From: Trachythela sp. YZ-2020
Taxonomy: Eukaryota; Cnidaria; Anthozoa; Malacalcyonacea; Clavulariidae
Length of the DNA stretch: 64,000 nt
Reading direction: 5' to 3'
Assembly (NCBI GenBank): GCA_016169945.1
Contig: JADLSH010000155.1
Location: 1,557,501-1,621,500 of the forward strand
Shown: one piece after another, positions 45,785-58,718 of the stretch
Layout of the letters: every line of letters starts with the position of its first letter
How positions within the stretch are numbered: position 1 is the first letter of the stretch
The notes under the pieces: model-generated
The model's database searches: none
Told to the model about the DNA's origin: nothing
Seen by the model: the letters and a program-made list of their open reading frames with translations, nothing else
Program-made: the position numbers and the translations under genes

Positions 45785-46085
45785 CTGATCTTCGTGACCT
45801 TGTGTGTGTCCAGTATATAGGTAGGTTGAAACTGATAGACACACTTTGGCTTTTTTGCCAAATTTTGCCGAGCAAATTAAGCCGCTAAGTCAGAAGATTA
45901 TAGTATTAGCATCCAGTACTAAGAGTGTGACAAAGTGCATTCGTTCGAAATATTGAAGCTAGTGTTTTTAATCTATCTAAACTGTTGTTCCAACACAAAC
46001 CCACAATAGAAGAAAGGTAAAGGTCAACTTATGGGAGACGATTGTTGCAGCTATTATCTGTCGCGCGTCGAGCAGTTGGGCCTAC
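45785..46085. repeat. Inverted arm matching 49985-50265 and part of 53440-53610
   Basis: The stretch from the GACCTTGTGTG-GTCCAGT start through GCGGCTTAATTTGC-like sequence and GTCAGAAGATTATAGTATTA to AAGGTCAACTTATGGGAGA is the inverted copy of 49985-50265. It bounds the repeated module described next. Confidence 0.75.
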
Positions 46086-46427
46086 TTGCCGAAGTATTTG
46101 CATTTGGAGTCGTTTATCAATATATGCTCTAGTAACTTTTAATTAATCAAACATTTGCCTTATTCAAGTCAACAAGTCATTCCATAGTTCTTAGGAGCAA
46201 TTTGGAAAGGGGTCTGATGCTCTATGCAAAATATAGATTCAAAGAGAAATTACACTTACTCTGCGATACGCTTACTAGCTATATGCATGCGATTCGAAAT
46301 TTTTACGGGCTATTAGATCTGTTTTTATATTTTTTGATATATTTTAGCGATGGGGCAGTTTAGTAATATTTGATTCCTGTATCCTTTAAAATTTCTTTCA
46401 CCAATGTTTTTTATTCAAATAAACAAT

Positions 46428-47430
46428 CGTGCCGCTTCGTCGATTCCCATGCATGAAAGACGATCTGGGCTTCAAGAAAGTTAGAGTAATTGGGTGAATA
46501 TTTCATGTCAAATAAAGCTATCTAATTTTGTTAGACTAAAATGAATTGAGTTTTAACACGGTAGCAGCACAATGATTGACATAAGTGCAGCAGTTCCGTG
46601 CATGCATGTTGTATGGATCGTAAATAGTTTTTATGTATATATACTTAATACTACGCTTAATATTGGAAAAACTGAAAGAACTAAAATGTCTATACAAATG
46701 AAAATATCCCCAATATTGTAATATAGTAATCCAATTTTTTATTGTATGTACTCTAAAAAGTATAAATGTTCAGTTACTTCAAATTAGTAAATAACTAATC
46801 AGTATTTGAAAATAAAACGTAAGTATTCAAATTAAATACGCAATATTCAAATAATTATACTCACATCTAATTGTTATTTTACAGCGCGAACGAAACGTCC
46901 AAATATTCGATCTGAGTCAAAATCTGGTGATGACAGAGATATTGATTTTCCGTCGACATATACTCTTGCAGAGAATTTTTTTTACGTAACGTGGGAAGTC
47001 GAATACATTCTTACAATACAAGCAATTAATCATTATATTTATGAACTTTCATATCATTGGTTAATATATGTGAAATTGCAAGTATCTTCTTTATTTAAAA
47101 ACGCATTAAGCAGAGAAGCTTAATTACGTTTGCCTTTAGGCACAATGGATACAGGAAATAATATTAATCTGTTCGACAGTAATTGTACTTCCATCGTATA
47201 TCAGTTACTATCACAACCGTAGCGCAAGCAGATTGTCATAATTATGGTTTAGCTAATGGATTATTATGGACTTCTTACCGCTATATGTCCAATTACGAAT
47301 CAGAGAACCATTTATGACAAAAGATGCTTTTACGAACAGAATCTCGCTCTTACCGTGTGAGTAGGAGGCGTAGTAGCACCTGCTCGATGTGCGACTGATA
47401 ATAGCGACAATAATCATCTCCCATAACCCA
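46428..47430. repeat. Three-copy module, copy A (lacks the first part)
   Basis: It starts with GCCGCTTCGTCGATTCCCAT, contains CGAAACGTCCAAATATTC behind a splice-acceptor-like tract, and ends with TAATCATCTCCCATAA. Coding frames are not conserved between the three copies, so it is probably non-coding. Confidence 0.8.
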
Positions 47431-48339
47431 CAAGTATTTATAGTCTAGCTGTAGGAAAATAAATGTTTCTACATTTAACTCAGTTCCTCCCCTCAAAGCA
47501 ATGAAGTGTTTAACTATACAGATATTTTGTATATTAAATAAGATTGAAATTCCACCTTTTAGTTTCATACTATTTTATTATGTTCTGAATAAGTTGTATG
47601 TATTTTTGCAGTTGGAAAATTATTTCTGTGAAAAGTATGAAGCCATGTTTTTACAAATATCATATATTGATTCTCTGAAGAATCAGATGGACTGGTTAAG
47701 ACATCAAGCTATTAAGTATAATGTGCTATTATCTAAAACCGGGAATTAGGATATCAAAGAGTCAGGGTTGTGTGTTATGTACCAACCTATGCATAACCTG
47801 AGGGTGACAGAAGAAGGTCGGGGTGCCGTGGCAGCTGATCTTGGAAAGATAATTTCTACCTAGCTTTCTGGCCAAATATTCGAACCACTAGGAATAGGAT
47901 TGTATAGTTCCTGTGTTCTCTGATAGGTCTCGAATATCACTTTGAACAAGCAATGTTACAAACAATTAAAATGTCACTAAAGTAACTTCTTAACCCTCTA
48001 CCATCCCTAAGAGTGAAAGGTGTCTGGCGTAATTTCAACCAGTCCACCAATAATTCTGGTGTCCCCGCAGTTAGATCACATTCTGCTTTTTTTTCTCTCG
48101 TCCCCCGTAGGCTACTTGATCTGATAGGGGAGGGTAAGCGGCCGGGTAAATCATAATTGAGAACCCTTGTAGGGTCAAGGGGTCATCTTTGGATTTTATA
48201 TGGGAATTGACACCCCCTGGCCAAGCATAGGATGGGTGTACACTCCCCCACGGTAAATCCATCTCTGTCCCCGTTTCATTTCTTATGCCTTTGTCTCGAC
48301 TGACAACTTTACAACATTGTTTGAATAACGTAGCCTATA
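47431..48339. other. Spacer between module copies
   Basis: An 82-codon frame at 47501-47749 shows no recognised motif. The stretch at about 48075-48260 is GC-richer and repeat-like. No gene is supported. Confidence 0.4.
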
Positions 48340-50265
48340 TAAATTATTCCTGTTTATTGCAGAATTTAACCAGCAATAGCACAGTCCATTCTGTATTTGA
48401 TGAAACACAGTACCAAACAACATTTTTGGATGTTGAAGACACAAAAGCTTTATCAATTTTTTAAATTTTCATTGAACTTTTTCAAAGAATAATTCTTCAT
48501 TAGCAGTAAATGCCTAATTAACCCAAACCATACACTCAAATTATTATGGTATCATTATAACTTTTCAGCACCATGGTCTATGACTTTGTTTTTGCTGTTC
48601 AGAATTTTAATGCCTTATGTCATTTCGTATGGTACATAACAGATTATTCCTGCAAAATAGATGAGAACTGTCCTACTGTATTATTATACATCCTAACACC
48701 GCAATACTATCAAATGCATCTATGTTAACTATGTATGATACAATACATGACCTGTTAAGAATATTTTGGCTCAAATTGTTCTTTGTGTATCACAGTTGAT
48801 GTCTGTAGTGTCGATTCGTCGATTCCCATGCAAAGACGGTCTGGGCTTCAAGAAAGAATAATTGAAAGATTATTTCATGTCAAATAAAGCTATCTAGTTT
48901 TGTAAGACTAAAATGAATTGAGTTTTAACACAGTAGTAGCACAATGATTAACATCCAATATTTTATTTCATATAATTATTGATGAAAGTTTTCATTATAT
49001 ACTCATTAGATTTATGTAATTCTTGATATAAGTGTAACTGTAAATGTCAATAATGTGATCTTTGTAATGGATTTATGTGAATAATTAGTCGTTATATTAG
49101 TCATACTGTACGTTATACGTAATAATAGTAGTCATATTACTCATATTAGACTATATAGTTGTTAGTTATTAGGTAGTTACACGACCACATCAGCTATGCT
49201 GTAAAATTATTATCGTATTTAAATAAATGCTTTTATTATTATTATTATTATGAGTGCAGCTGTTCCCTGCATGCATGTTGAATGGAACGTAAATTATTTT
49301 TTGTATATATACTTGGATCTTTTTACTGAAAGGCTAAACTTTAATGCGCTTATCGTGTGGTGTGTCAGCGATGTGTTGTATTACTTTATCGTTGTAAAAA
49401 GTGAAAGAACTGAAATGTCTATACAAATGAAAATATCGTCTAATATTGTATAATATTAATCCAATATTTTATTGTTTGTACTCGAAAAAGTATAAATGTT
49501 CAGTTACTTCGAATTGGTAAATATCTAATCAGGATTTGAAAATAAAACGTATGTATTCAAAATACGAAACGTCCAAATATTCTGAGACAAAATCTGGTGA
49601 TGACAGAGCTATTGATTTTCCGTAGACATACCCTTGCAGTGAATGTTCTTTTTACATAACGTGGGAAGTCGAATACATTCTTACAATACAAACAATTAAT
49701 CATTATATTTATAAACTTTCATATCATTAGTTAATATATTTGAAATTGCATGCATCTTCATAATTTAAAACGCATTAAGCAGAGAAGCTTAATTACGTTT
49801 GCGTTTAGGTACAATGCATACAGGAAATAATATTAATCTGTTCGACAGTAATTACATGCACTTCCAATTATGTACTTCTTACCGCTATAAGGCCAATTTA
49901 CGAATCAGAGAATCATATATGACTAAAGATGCTTTTACGAACAGAATCTCGCTCTTACCGTGTGAGTGGGGGGCGTAGTAGCACCTGCTCGATGCGCGAC
50001 TGATAATAGCAACAATAATCATCTCCCATAACCCATAAATTGACCTTTACCCTTCTTCTATTGTGGGTTTGTCTTGGAACTACAGTTTAGAAAGATGAAA
50101 AACGCTAGCTTCAGTATTTCGAACGAAGACCCTTTTTCACACTGTTAGTATTGGATACTAATACTATAATCTTCTGACTTAGCGCCTTAATTTGCACAGC
50201 GAAAAGTCAGTTTCAACCTCCCTACACTGGACGCACACAAAGTCACGAAGAACAGAGGGCTTCAC
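48340..50265. repeat. Three-copy module, copy B (complete)
   Basis: It starts with the AGAATTTAACCAGCAATAGC segment (m1), continues through the shared GTCGATTCCCATGCAAAGAC segment, and ends with the inverted-arm sequence. It is the longest copy, with an ATT microsatellite at about 49230-49250. Confidence 0.8.
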
Positions 50266-50692
50266 GATCGTGAAAATGGAACTTTTATTTAGCGTCACCT
50301 GATCATAATCAACCCATTAAATGAAGAGAATATACTAAGGTGTTATTATATAAAAATTGATAAACCACAGCATGATCCTAGTCAACTTTACATTCAGCGT
50401 TATGTGTGTAACTATTTTTAGGAAGGCAAATGATAAATTATGGTCTCCATTGAACATGCTTGAAATATTTGTCTCATATAAATGTCATGTTTATCATTCT
50501 ATTTTATAACAAAACCCCGACATTTTCATGAATCAGTTAACTAATTCATGTTAGCTAATGCGGAAGAGGGAGACAGAGCCTTTTCTCAAGCTATCCAATG
50601 GAAATTTATTCTTCAACTTTAAAGAAACTTTATATAAACTAAATTTCAATAAAGTAAATTTTGGTAAATCTTTAAAATACTGAACTTATATG

Positions 50693-51190
50693 GAATGGAA
50701 TTGAAATAAATACTAGTCAGTGTTGAGTTTTAGTTAAATAAACACATCGAAATGAAATACTATATTAGCAACGTAAATTCAAGCTTAATTGGTAAGATTA
50801 ATAAATATTAGTTTGAATAAATTATGATATTATTTATACCACATGTCTGCATGTTTATATTCTGTGGCTACTTTAAATTTCACATAATTAGTAAGGCAAA
50901 GGCAATTGCATGCATTTGAAAATACTCAGGTGTAAGATAGCAACTCTAATGGAAATAAATACTGAGTCAGTGTTGAGTTAGTTATTAAAAATAAACACAT
51001 CGAAATGATATATTATTAGCAACATGCAGTTAAACAATTTGGTAAGATTAATAAATATTAGTTTGAATAAGTATAATGTATTGCCACATGTAATCACATG
51101 TTTATATTCTGTAGCTACAACTGGAAATTTCAAGGTATTGATAAGGCAATATATCATGCATGCATTTGGAAATTACTCAAATTGTAAGAT
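50693..51190. repeat. Two ~250-bp direct repeats
   Basis: The GGTAAGATTAATAAATATTA segment and its flanks occur in 50693-50930 and again in 50949-51190. The second copy is followed by poly-C-rich sequence (51388-51440). Confidence 0.8.
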
Positions 51191-52029
51191 AGCAACCCAA
51201 TGGGGCGCGCTAAAACTTGCCATTGCTACATTCCTGCCACAATCCAGATTTTTCAGATTTCTCATTGTGTGTGGCTCCAGGCCTTAACTTTATTGTGTGT
51301 ATTAGTGTGTACTACAATTTGAAAATACATGTTATTATACATTGGTTCAGCGCTTTTTTAACTAATGTACTGGAGGGGCCAAAGCCCCCCCCCCAGCCCC
51401 CATGTTGCCCCCCCCCCAGTAAGCTATTTTGGCCCCCCCAGTGAAGGTCCCTTTTGTTCAAAGTATAAGCAAAAAGGGGGGGGGGGAACTGAGTTTAGAG
51501 GACAGTTATGGTATTCTCACAACAAAACTGGCTCCGTTTAGATGGGATATATAAAAAACTGTCTCTGAAAATGCAGGAAATCAAGACACAGAGACTCAAG
51601 AATACAAACGTTTTCTGGGGGAGTAACCCCAGATCCCCCTTCACCTTCACCTTCCCACACCTGTAATACACCACCTACTTGTTACGTCCCCTTTCGATGA
51701 TGCCCCCCACCACTAACGATTTCTTAAAAAACGCCCTGCATTGGTTTATGTTCTTCATTGTATTAATTCCAGCAATTTGATGGCATATTGATAATAAGGC
51801 AAAATAACACGTTACAATTTACCTTACAATTGATAATAAGGCAAAATAACACGTTTCAACCATTGAGCTAATTACATCTGCAGAGAGTTGTACTAATGTA
51901 TGCCAGGCTGAAAAGTGAAGACAAAAACGTACATTGCGGATTTTGTCGTCAATTGACGCCATTGCCACGACGCTGGTCCTAAATGCCCATGGCAATTTCC
52001 ACTGACTAGGGTCAATTTTGAGAACGCTG

Positions 52030-53610
52030 CAATATTCGCACACAGAATTTAACCAGCAATAGCACTGTCCTTTCTGTAGTTGGTGAATCAGAACCAAGCA
52101 ACATTTTTGGATATTGAAGACACAAAGGCTTGATCAATTTTGTTTTATTAAATTGAACTTTTTCAAAGAATAATTATTCATTAGCAGTAAATAATTTAAC
52201 CAAACTGTACAGTCAAATTATTATGGTATTATTATAACTTTGCAGCCTCATTCTCTATCACTTTGTTTTTCCTGTTCAGCATTTTCATGCTTTGTGCCAT
52301 TTCGTATGGTACCTATTACAGATTATTCCTGCAAAATAGATGAGAACTGTCCTACTGTATTGTTATACATCCTTACACCGCAATACTATAAAATACATCT
52401 ATGTTAACTATGCATGATACAATAAATAACCTGTTAAGAATATTTTGGTTCAAATTGTTCTTTGTGTATCACAGCTGATGTCTGTATAGTGCCGCTTCGT
52501 CGATTCCCATGCAAAGACGGTCTGGGCTTCAAGAAAGGGTATAATTGCAAGACTATTTCATGTCCAATAGAGATATCTAGTTTTGTAAGACTAAAATGAA
52601 TTGAGTTTTAACAAGGTAGTAGCACAATGATTAACATGAGTGCAGCTGTTCCGTGCATGCATGTTGTATGGAACGTAAATTATTTTTATGTATATATACG
52701 TGCTCGAACTTTGATACTTGAGAGGCTAAACTTTACTGCGCTTATCATGTACTGTAGAGTGTCAGCGATTTGTTTTATTACTTTATCGTTGTAAAAATTG
52801 AAAGAACTGAAATGATCTATACTCATGAAAATATCCTCTAATATTGTAACAGTAATCCAATTTTTTTATTGTTTGTACTCTAAAAAGTATAAATTCCAGT
52901 TACTTCAAATTAGTAAATATCTAATCAGTATTTGAAAATGAAACGTACGTGTTCAAAATAGGGAGAAAAACAAATAATTATACTCACATTTAATTGTTTT
53001 TTTACAGCGCGAACGAAACGTCCAAATATTCTTAGTCAAAATCTGGTGATGACAGAGCTGTTGATTTTCCGTCGACATACTCTTGCAGTGAATGTTCTTT
53101 TTACGTAACGTGGGAAGTCGAATACATTCTTGAAATTGCATGTATCTACATTATTTAAAAACGCATTAAGAAGAGAAGCTTAATTACGTTTGTATTTAGG
53201 TACAATGCATACAGGAAATAATATTAATCTGTTCGACAGTAATTGTACTTCCATCGTATATCAGTTACTGTCTCAACCTGCATAGATTGTCATAATTATT
53301 GTCAGCTTAATGGATATATACTTCTTACCGCTATAAGTCCAATTTACGAGTCAGAGAATCATTTATGACAAAAGATGCTTTTACGAACAGAATCTCCGTT
53401 TTACCGACCAATTTTTGGAAAAGTGTAAGTGGAAGGCGTAGTACAGTAGCACCTGCCGGATGCGTGACTGATAATAGCGAGAATAATCATCACCCATAAG
53501 TTGACCTTTACCTTTCTTCTATTGTGAGTTTGTGTTGGAACTACAGTTTAGATAGACTAAAAACACTAGCTTCAATATTTCGAACAAAGGAACTTTGTCA
53601 CAATTTTTTC
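52030..53610. repeat. Three-copy module, copy C
   Basis: It matches copy B from AGAATTTAACCAGCAATAGC through TTTCGAAC, with several deletions. The copies are direct repeats separated by about 2.4 and 3.7 kb. Confidence 0.8.
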
Positions 53611-55050
53611 GAAATTGCCTAAACTCGCCAACCAAAATAAAATGGTGAAAGTTGTAAATCCTATATTAACATCCTTTCCCACTGAAGGAGGTGGGGCTTT
53701 GGCTTGTCTATTTCAGACAAGTTTGGGGGGTGGGATTATTGAGGGGGGCTTGCTGGAGGGAGGAGCTTAACTGAAACATAATAAGTAATATACTTATTGA
53801 TTATAGCCGAAACACAGTAAGTTAAATAATATCAAAAATAGGTCTATAATAATTATGATATAGGATCCCTTATATTCAAACTGGTAAAAAAAGTCTAAAA
53901 CCTAGTCTAAAACGCTTAAAGGGCTAGTTCTAAATTTTAGAACTGCGCATCTAAACGTAAGCAGAATGCATTCTGTGCATTCTCGCAAACTTGAATTACA
54001 GACACAGGTGCACCGCAGTTGTTGCCAGCATTCTTTGAAAGCATTTTTCACTTTTCTCACAAATATTAATGATGCTGTGGGAAGTACCCTATATAAATTA
54101 TCCCTATTTTTCAATTGGAGGCATTGGGAAGACATAACCTGAGCAAAGAACATTGCAGCACTCAACAAAGCTGCAAGACTTCATAATTGCTACAATTGGT
54201 GCTGATATTTTGGAATATTATATCCACTTACTTAATAAATGACGCTCGTGTTCTGAATCTATCTATATTTTGCCCTTCAAAGTCAACACCCTGACTACGC
54301 CACTGCCTTGTAGCCTTTTCTTCCAATTTGCCTTGCTTTGTGCAGCCATAGTATAGCACCCAGCGCCTGGAATTGACATGTGGTGAAACATTCTTAAATG
54401 TAACACACAAGTAAAGTGTGGTGAAACATTCTTAAATGTAGTACACAAGTAAACCTCAAGGATTGAGATCCTCAGCAGTGGGTTTGATTGGTATTTAATA
54501 CAGTGTGGTTGATCAACTATGGTTTGGTATAATTATAATGAAAATATACAACACAACGACATTTGAGTTGTTGATGATCTTTAATTTAATAATTTAACAG
54601 AAGAACTGTATTGTAAAGAGCAATGTCTAAACTTGCATATTGATTATTGACTATTGTCCTCTTGATGATTGATACATGAGCCTTCAAACATCAAAACTTC
54701 TTTCCAATTTGTACTGTCTTAAATACACCTGAAATACAACATACAAAACTATTTTGAACATTTCTGTACAGATATTTTCAATGCAACTTTGGCCACAACA
54801 CATATGGTATACACTACATTTCATCTCGCATTTCATTTTCAATACAGCACATCAGATAATGTCAATGACATTGCCTCCCTTTTTTAGTTTTATTCTTAAG
54901 CTGTTGTAGGCACAACTCAGCTAGCTAGCCAAAGAACCGAAGTACTTTCAAACTAAAGTCTCGGTTATAAATGGTCAACGCGCTCACCCGCACTTACAAA
55001 CATGTGCTTATAAAACGATCGACTGTAATCATCTTATATTATTATTATTA
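53611..55050. other. Mostly unannotated, with a 38-bp tandem duplication
   Basis: TGTGGTGAAACATTCTTAAA is duplicated at about 54379-54455. CAGTGGCGTAGTCAGGGTG on the minus strand near 54306 resembles a hAT-type terminus. No gene was recognised. Confidence 0.45.
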
Positions 55051-55069
55051 TAAACAATTACATTCGTAA

Positions 55070-56076
55070 ATGGCTGGAAGTACCTATATCTGGAACACTT
55101 ACTAACGTCTATCTAACACGCAACAAGTTTGGTTTAAACATCCTACCTGCATCCGTCAAATTTATTCAGTGTCAAACAGTTCTACGCAACGCCTTAAAAA
55201 CATCTCCAAACGATTCTATAAAAGAACTCTGGAAGTCAACTAATACTCATACTAACATCCAATACGATAGCTACAACTCAACCAAGGAAGTTTTAAAGAA
55301 ATTTCATTCTGTCCAAGAGGATAAACTTAGAGATCACTTGACATGTCAAGGTTCCTTTTTTTAAAAATGTTTCCAAATTCTCCCTGTCACAACTTAACGC
55401 GATATGGTCTTTATCCCAATCAAAACTACCAAAGAATATTTTTAATTTCACAATTCTATAAACAACACTCTCCCTACTCGAAAGAACCTAAATAGATGGG
55501 GATATCTCATCAAGTCCTGACTGCTCATTCTGTTTACAGCCTGAAACCCTTCTACACGTTGTTGCCGGTTGTCAACATTACTTGGATCGATTTACATGGA
55601 GACATGATTCAGTACTGAATTTTATTGCAAAAACTTTTCAAACTATAAACGCGTGTAAACTATTTGTTGACCTCCCTGGATTTGACAGCCCCTCGATTAT
55701 AACAGGAGACGAATATCGTCCAGATTTACTTCTTTCCACCTCAGACAAACACCTCTATATTGTTGAACTCACCGTAGGGTTTGAATCAAACCTCTCAAAC
55801 AACGTTAAACGCAAGAAAGCAAAATACAAAGACCTGATAAGACAACAAAATAGAAACTTTTCAACTGTGAAATTTGTAAATCTGTCTATCAGCTCACTCG
55901 GTGTGTTTGACAAAGAATGCCATACCTTCATTGAAATGTTGAATGATTTAGGACTCGACAAGCAACACCAACAATACTGCACAAGAAGAATGGTATCCAT
56001 AGCCATTCGAACTTCGTATTATATTTTTTGTTGTAGAAATAAAGAATGGACTAATCCTGAACTAATGAATATTTAG
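55070..56076 (+). pseudogene. LINE C-terminal zinc finger and PD-(D/E)xK-like endonuclease
   Basis: An open frame from 55582 to 56076 (164 codons) encodes YVDLPG-like LFVDLPGFDSPSIITGDEYR, RPDLLLSTSDKHLYIVELTV and KRKKAKYKDLIRQ. The RPD..ELT..K pattern suits a restriction-enzyme-like endonuclease fold. Just upstream, in broken frames, a CxxC-H-C finger (DCSFCLQPETLLHVVAGCQ) can be read. Such a finger plus endonuclease at the C-terminus characterises site-specific non-LTR elements of the R2/NeSL type. Stops upstream of 55480 show that the rest is decayed. The RT was not recognised. Confidence 0.6.
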
Positions 56077-56599
56077 ATTATCCGTATTTCCTGTAAATAT
56101 TAATAATATATATATATATAGCCTTATGTGATTTAAGTAGTCAATTGTAAGTTACCTCTAGAAGTGAGATTTACAATTGTATATATCTAAGAAAAAGTTA
56201 TATCAATAAAGTTTTCATTATTATTATCTTTATTAGAGTCAGGTAAACTACATTTACACAAACTATTTTAAACTTATTAAGGACCCTAAATGGACGAGGT
56301 ACAAACGAGACTCGAAGAACCATGCAAAGTACATGCCCAAACTTTAATTAACATTGATTTAACTATTTACTACTAAAGTTTAAGCTCTATGGCAAGAACA
56401 GTCACGAACCAGCGAATACGTACAGGCCATGTCAACGTTATAAAGAAAGCTAACTATATTAGAGAATCTACGCTTGGGAAAATTTCTAAAAGAACTAGGA
56501 TTAGAGAAACTATCAACAGAAACATCTTTGTAAACAGTGTTTCAGATCTTGATCGTACGGTTGTAATACGATGGTTGGAAAGTGTTAGTTTTACACAGA

Positions 56600-56936
56600 T
56601 TCTTCCACTACAATTTCGGCACCAAAATCTAAGTACACCATTAACCACCATTTCACGTGCACCTCCTCTCATCTCATCTATTGTATTTCATGCAGTAAAT
56701 GTGGGATGCTCTATATTGGTGAAACTGGCAGATATTTAAGGATAAGGTTTGGTGAGCATCGTCGTGTTGTCGTAAACAATGATGCTAAACAACCTGCTAC
56801 CAGACATTTCAACACTGGCAATCACAGTGTTTCAGATATGAAAATTCGGGGTCTGTGTCCCATTTCTGGTAGCAATGATAGCCACAAAAGCCAAGAAATG
56901 CGTCTCATTTCCCAACTTGGCACCATTCGGCATTAA
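56600..56936 (+). pseudogene. Penelope-like GIY-YIG endonuclease fragment
   Basis: The frame reads HHFTCTSSHLIYCISCSKCG, then MLYIGETGRYLRIRFGEHRR with the YIG-type strand and the catalytic Arg/His region. It runs on to RLISQLGTIRH and stops at 56936. The upstream part is frame-shifted and the RT is missing. A TA microsatellite and the retrozyme array follow directly. Confidence 0.75.
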
Positions 56937-57196
56937 TGAGCGCATCTCTTACATTTAACTCCTATCTGTTCATGCCTGCCATCAGCAGATACTCTTATCT
57001 AATATTTCGTTCCTTGTTTTCTGTCTTTCTTGCTGTGTTATCTTTGTTCGCTGCTACTTATATGCCAATATATTTTGTGATGTGATTTCCATATTGTGTT
57101 TATAGTTTGGAGAGAGGATCGAGAGCAAACACCTGAAAAAAGACACGAATTGTTTAACTTTTGCTCATATATATATATATATATATATAGTAAAAT

Positions 57197-57240
57197 CTGC
57201 AGACATGCATGTTTCGCCGTTCAACGGCTCGTCAGTGCAG
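57197..57240 (-). ncRNA. Hammerhead ribozyme, array unit 1
   Basis: CTGACGA then stem II GCCG/CGGC (loop UUGAA), then GAAAC. Stem III is ACA/UGU around UGCA. Cleavage is predicted after GUC (57202), and stem I is CTGCA with TGCAG. All core nucleotides are present. Confidence 0.85.
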
Positions 57241-57477
57241 CTTGTAACGCAGTCTAGATGCGAGTGACTTCGTATTTATACACCATACTCTTGCCCTCAC
57301 CAAGCGCATGTGGTACAATACTCGGACACGTGCGCATCCAGACATGCGTGAAGTGTCTTGGGGCCAGAGTGCTCAAACGACCACAAGGGAAGTGAGCTTT
57401 TGCATTATAGCTTATTGCCACCAATTAACCTCACAGAGTGCTCAACAACACAAGTGAAGGAGCATATATAGTCAAAT

Positions 57478-57521
57478 CTGCAGACATGCATGTTTCGCCG
57501 TTCAACGGCTCGTCAGTGCAG
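57478..57521 (-). ncRNA. Hammerhead ribozyme, array unit 2
   Basis: Same core and stems as unit 1, with no change. Confidence 0.85.
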
Positions 57522-57757
57522 CTTGTAACGCAGTCTAGATGCGAGTGACTTCGTATTTATACACCATACTCTTGCCCTCACCAAGCGCATGTGGTACAAT
57601 ACTCGGACACATGCGCATCCAGACATGCGTGAAGTGTCTTGGGGCCAGAGTGCTCAAACGACCACAAGGGAAGTGAGCTTTGCATTATAGCTTATTGCCA
57701 CCAATTAACCTCACAGAGTGCTCAACAACACAAGTGAAGGAGCATATATAGTCAAAT

Positions 57758-57801
57758 CTGCAGACATGCATGTTTCGCCGTTCAACGGCTCGTCAGTGCA
57801 G
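57758..57801 (-). ncRNA. Hammerhead ribozyme, array unit 3
   Basis: Same core and stems as unit 1, with no change. Confidence 0.85.
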
Positions 57802-58038
57802 CTTGTAACGCAGTCTAGATGCGAGTGACTTCGTATTTATACACCATACTCTTGCCCTCACCAAGCGCATGTGGTACAATACTCGGACACATGCGCATCC
57901 AGACATGCGTGAAGTGTCTTGGGGCCAGAGTGCTCAAACGACCACAAGGGAAGTGAGCTTTTGCATTACAGCTTATTGCCACCAATTAACCTCACAGAGT
58001 GCTCAACAACACAAGTGAAGGAGCATATATAGTCAAAT

Positions 58039-58082
58039 CTGCAGACATGCATGTTTCGCCGTTCAACGGCTCGTCAGTGCAG
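58039..58082 (-). ncRNA. Hammerhead ribozyme, array unit 4
   Basis: Same core and stems as unit 1, with no change. Confidence 0.85.
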
Positions 58083-58288
58083 CTTGTAACGCAGTCTAGA
58101 TGCGAGTGACTTCGTATTTATACACCATACTCTTGCCCTCACCAAGCGCGTGTGGTACAATACTCGGACACATGCGCATCCAGACATGCGTGAAGTGTCT
58201 TGGGGCCAGAGTGCTCAAACGACCACAAGGGAAGTGAGCTTTTGCATTATAGCTTATTGCCACCAATAATATATATATATAGTCAAAT

Positions 58289-58332
58289 CTGCAGACATGC
58301 ATGTTTCGCCGTTCAACGGCTCGTCAGTGCAG
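58289..58332 (-). ncRNA. Hammerhead ribozyme, array unit 5
   Basis: Core unchanged; its array unit follows a TA-repeat junction. Confidence 0.85.
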
Positions 58333-58478
58333 CTTGTAACGCAGTCTAGATGCGAGTGACTTCGTATTTATACACCATACTCTTGCCCTCACCAAGCGCA
58401 TGTGGTACAATACCCAGACACATGCGCATCCAGACATGCGTGAAGTGTCTTCATATATATATATATATATAGTCAAAT

Positions 58479-58522
58479 CTGCAGACATGCATGTTTCGCC
58501 GTTCTACGGCTCGTCAGTGCAG
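58479..58522 (-). ncRNA. Hammerhead ribozyme, array unit 6
   Basis: One substitution in the stem II loop (UAGAA instead of UUGAA); stems and core are retained. Confidence 0.82.
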
Positions 58523-58685
58523 CTTGTAACGCAGTCTAGATGCGAGTGACTTCGTATTTATGCACCATACTCTTGCCCTCACCAAGCGCATGTGGTACAA
58601 TACTCAGACACATGCGCATCCAGACATGCGTGAAGTGTCTTGGGGCCAGAGTGCTCAAACGACCACAAGGGAAGTGAGCTTTTGC

Positions 58686-58711
<26 letters not shown>

Positions 58712-58718
<7 letters not shown>

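Larger units (their letters stand above)
57190..58690 (-). mobile_element. Tandem array of hammerhead-bearing ~281-bp units (retrozyme-like)
   Basis: Six hammerheads start at 57197, 57478, 57758, 58039, 58289 and 58479. The first four are spaced 281, 280 and 281 bp; the last two units are shortened to 250 and 190 bp by deletions bridged with TA repeats. Units are almost identical, differing by a few point changes. No unit encodes protein. Self-cleavage of a minus-strand transcript would give 281-nt monomers. This matches the reported layout of animal retrozymes: tandem short non-coding units, one hammerhead each, giving circular RNAs. It lies next to Penelope-like sequence that could supply reverse transcriptase. 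Confidence 0.8.

Noticed and set aside
46885..47122. A possible exon after a TTTTACAG acceptor-like tract
   Set aside because: The frame is shifted by indels in both other copies of the module, so protein conservation is not supported.
51388..51440. Proline-rich coding segment
   Set aside because: It is poly-C low complexity in a frame without any domain.
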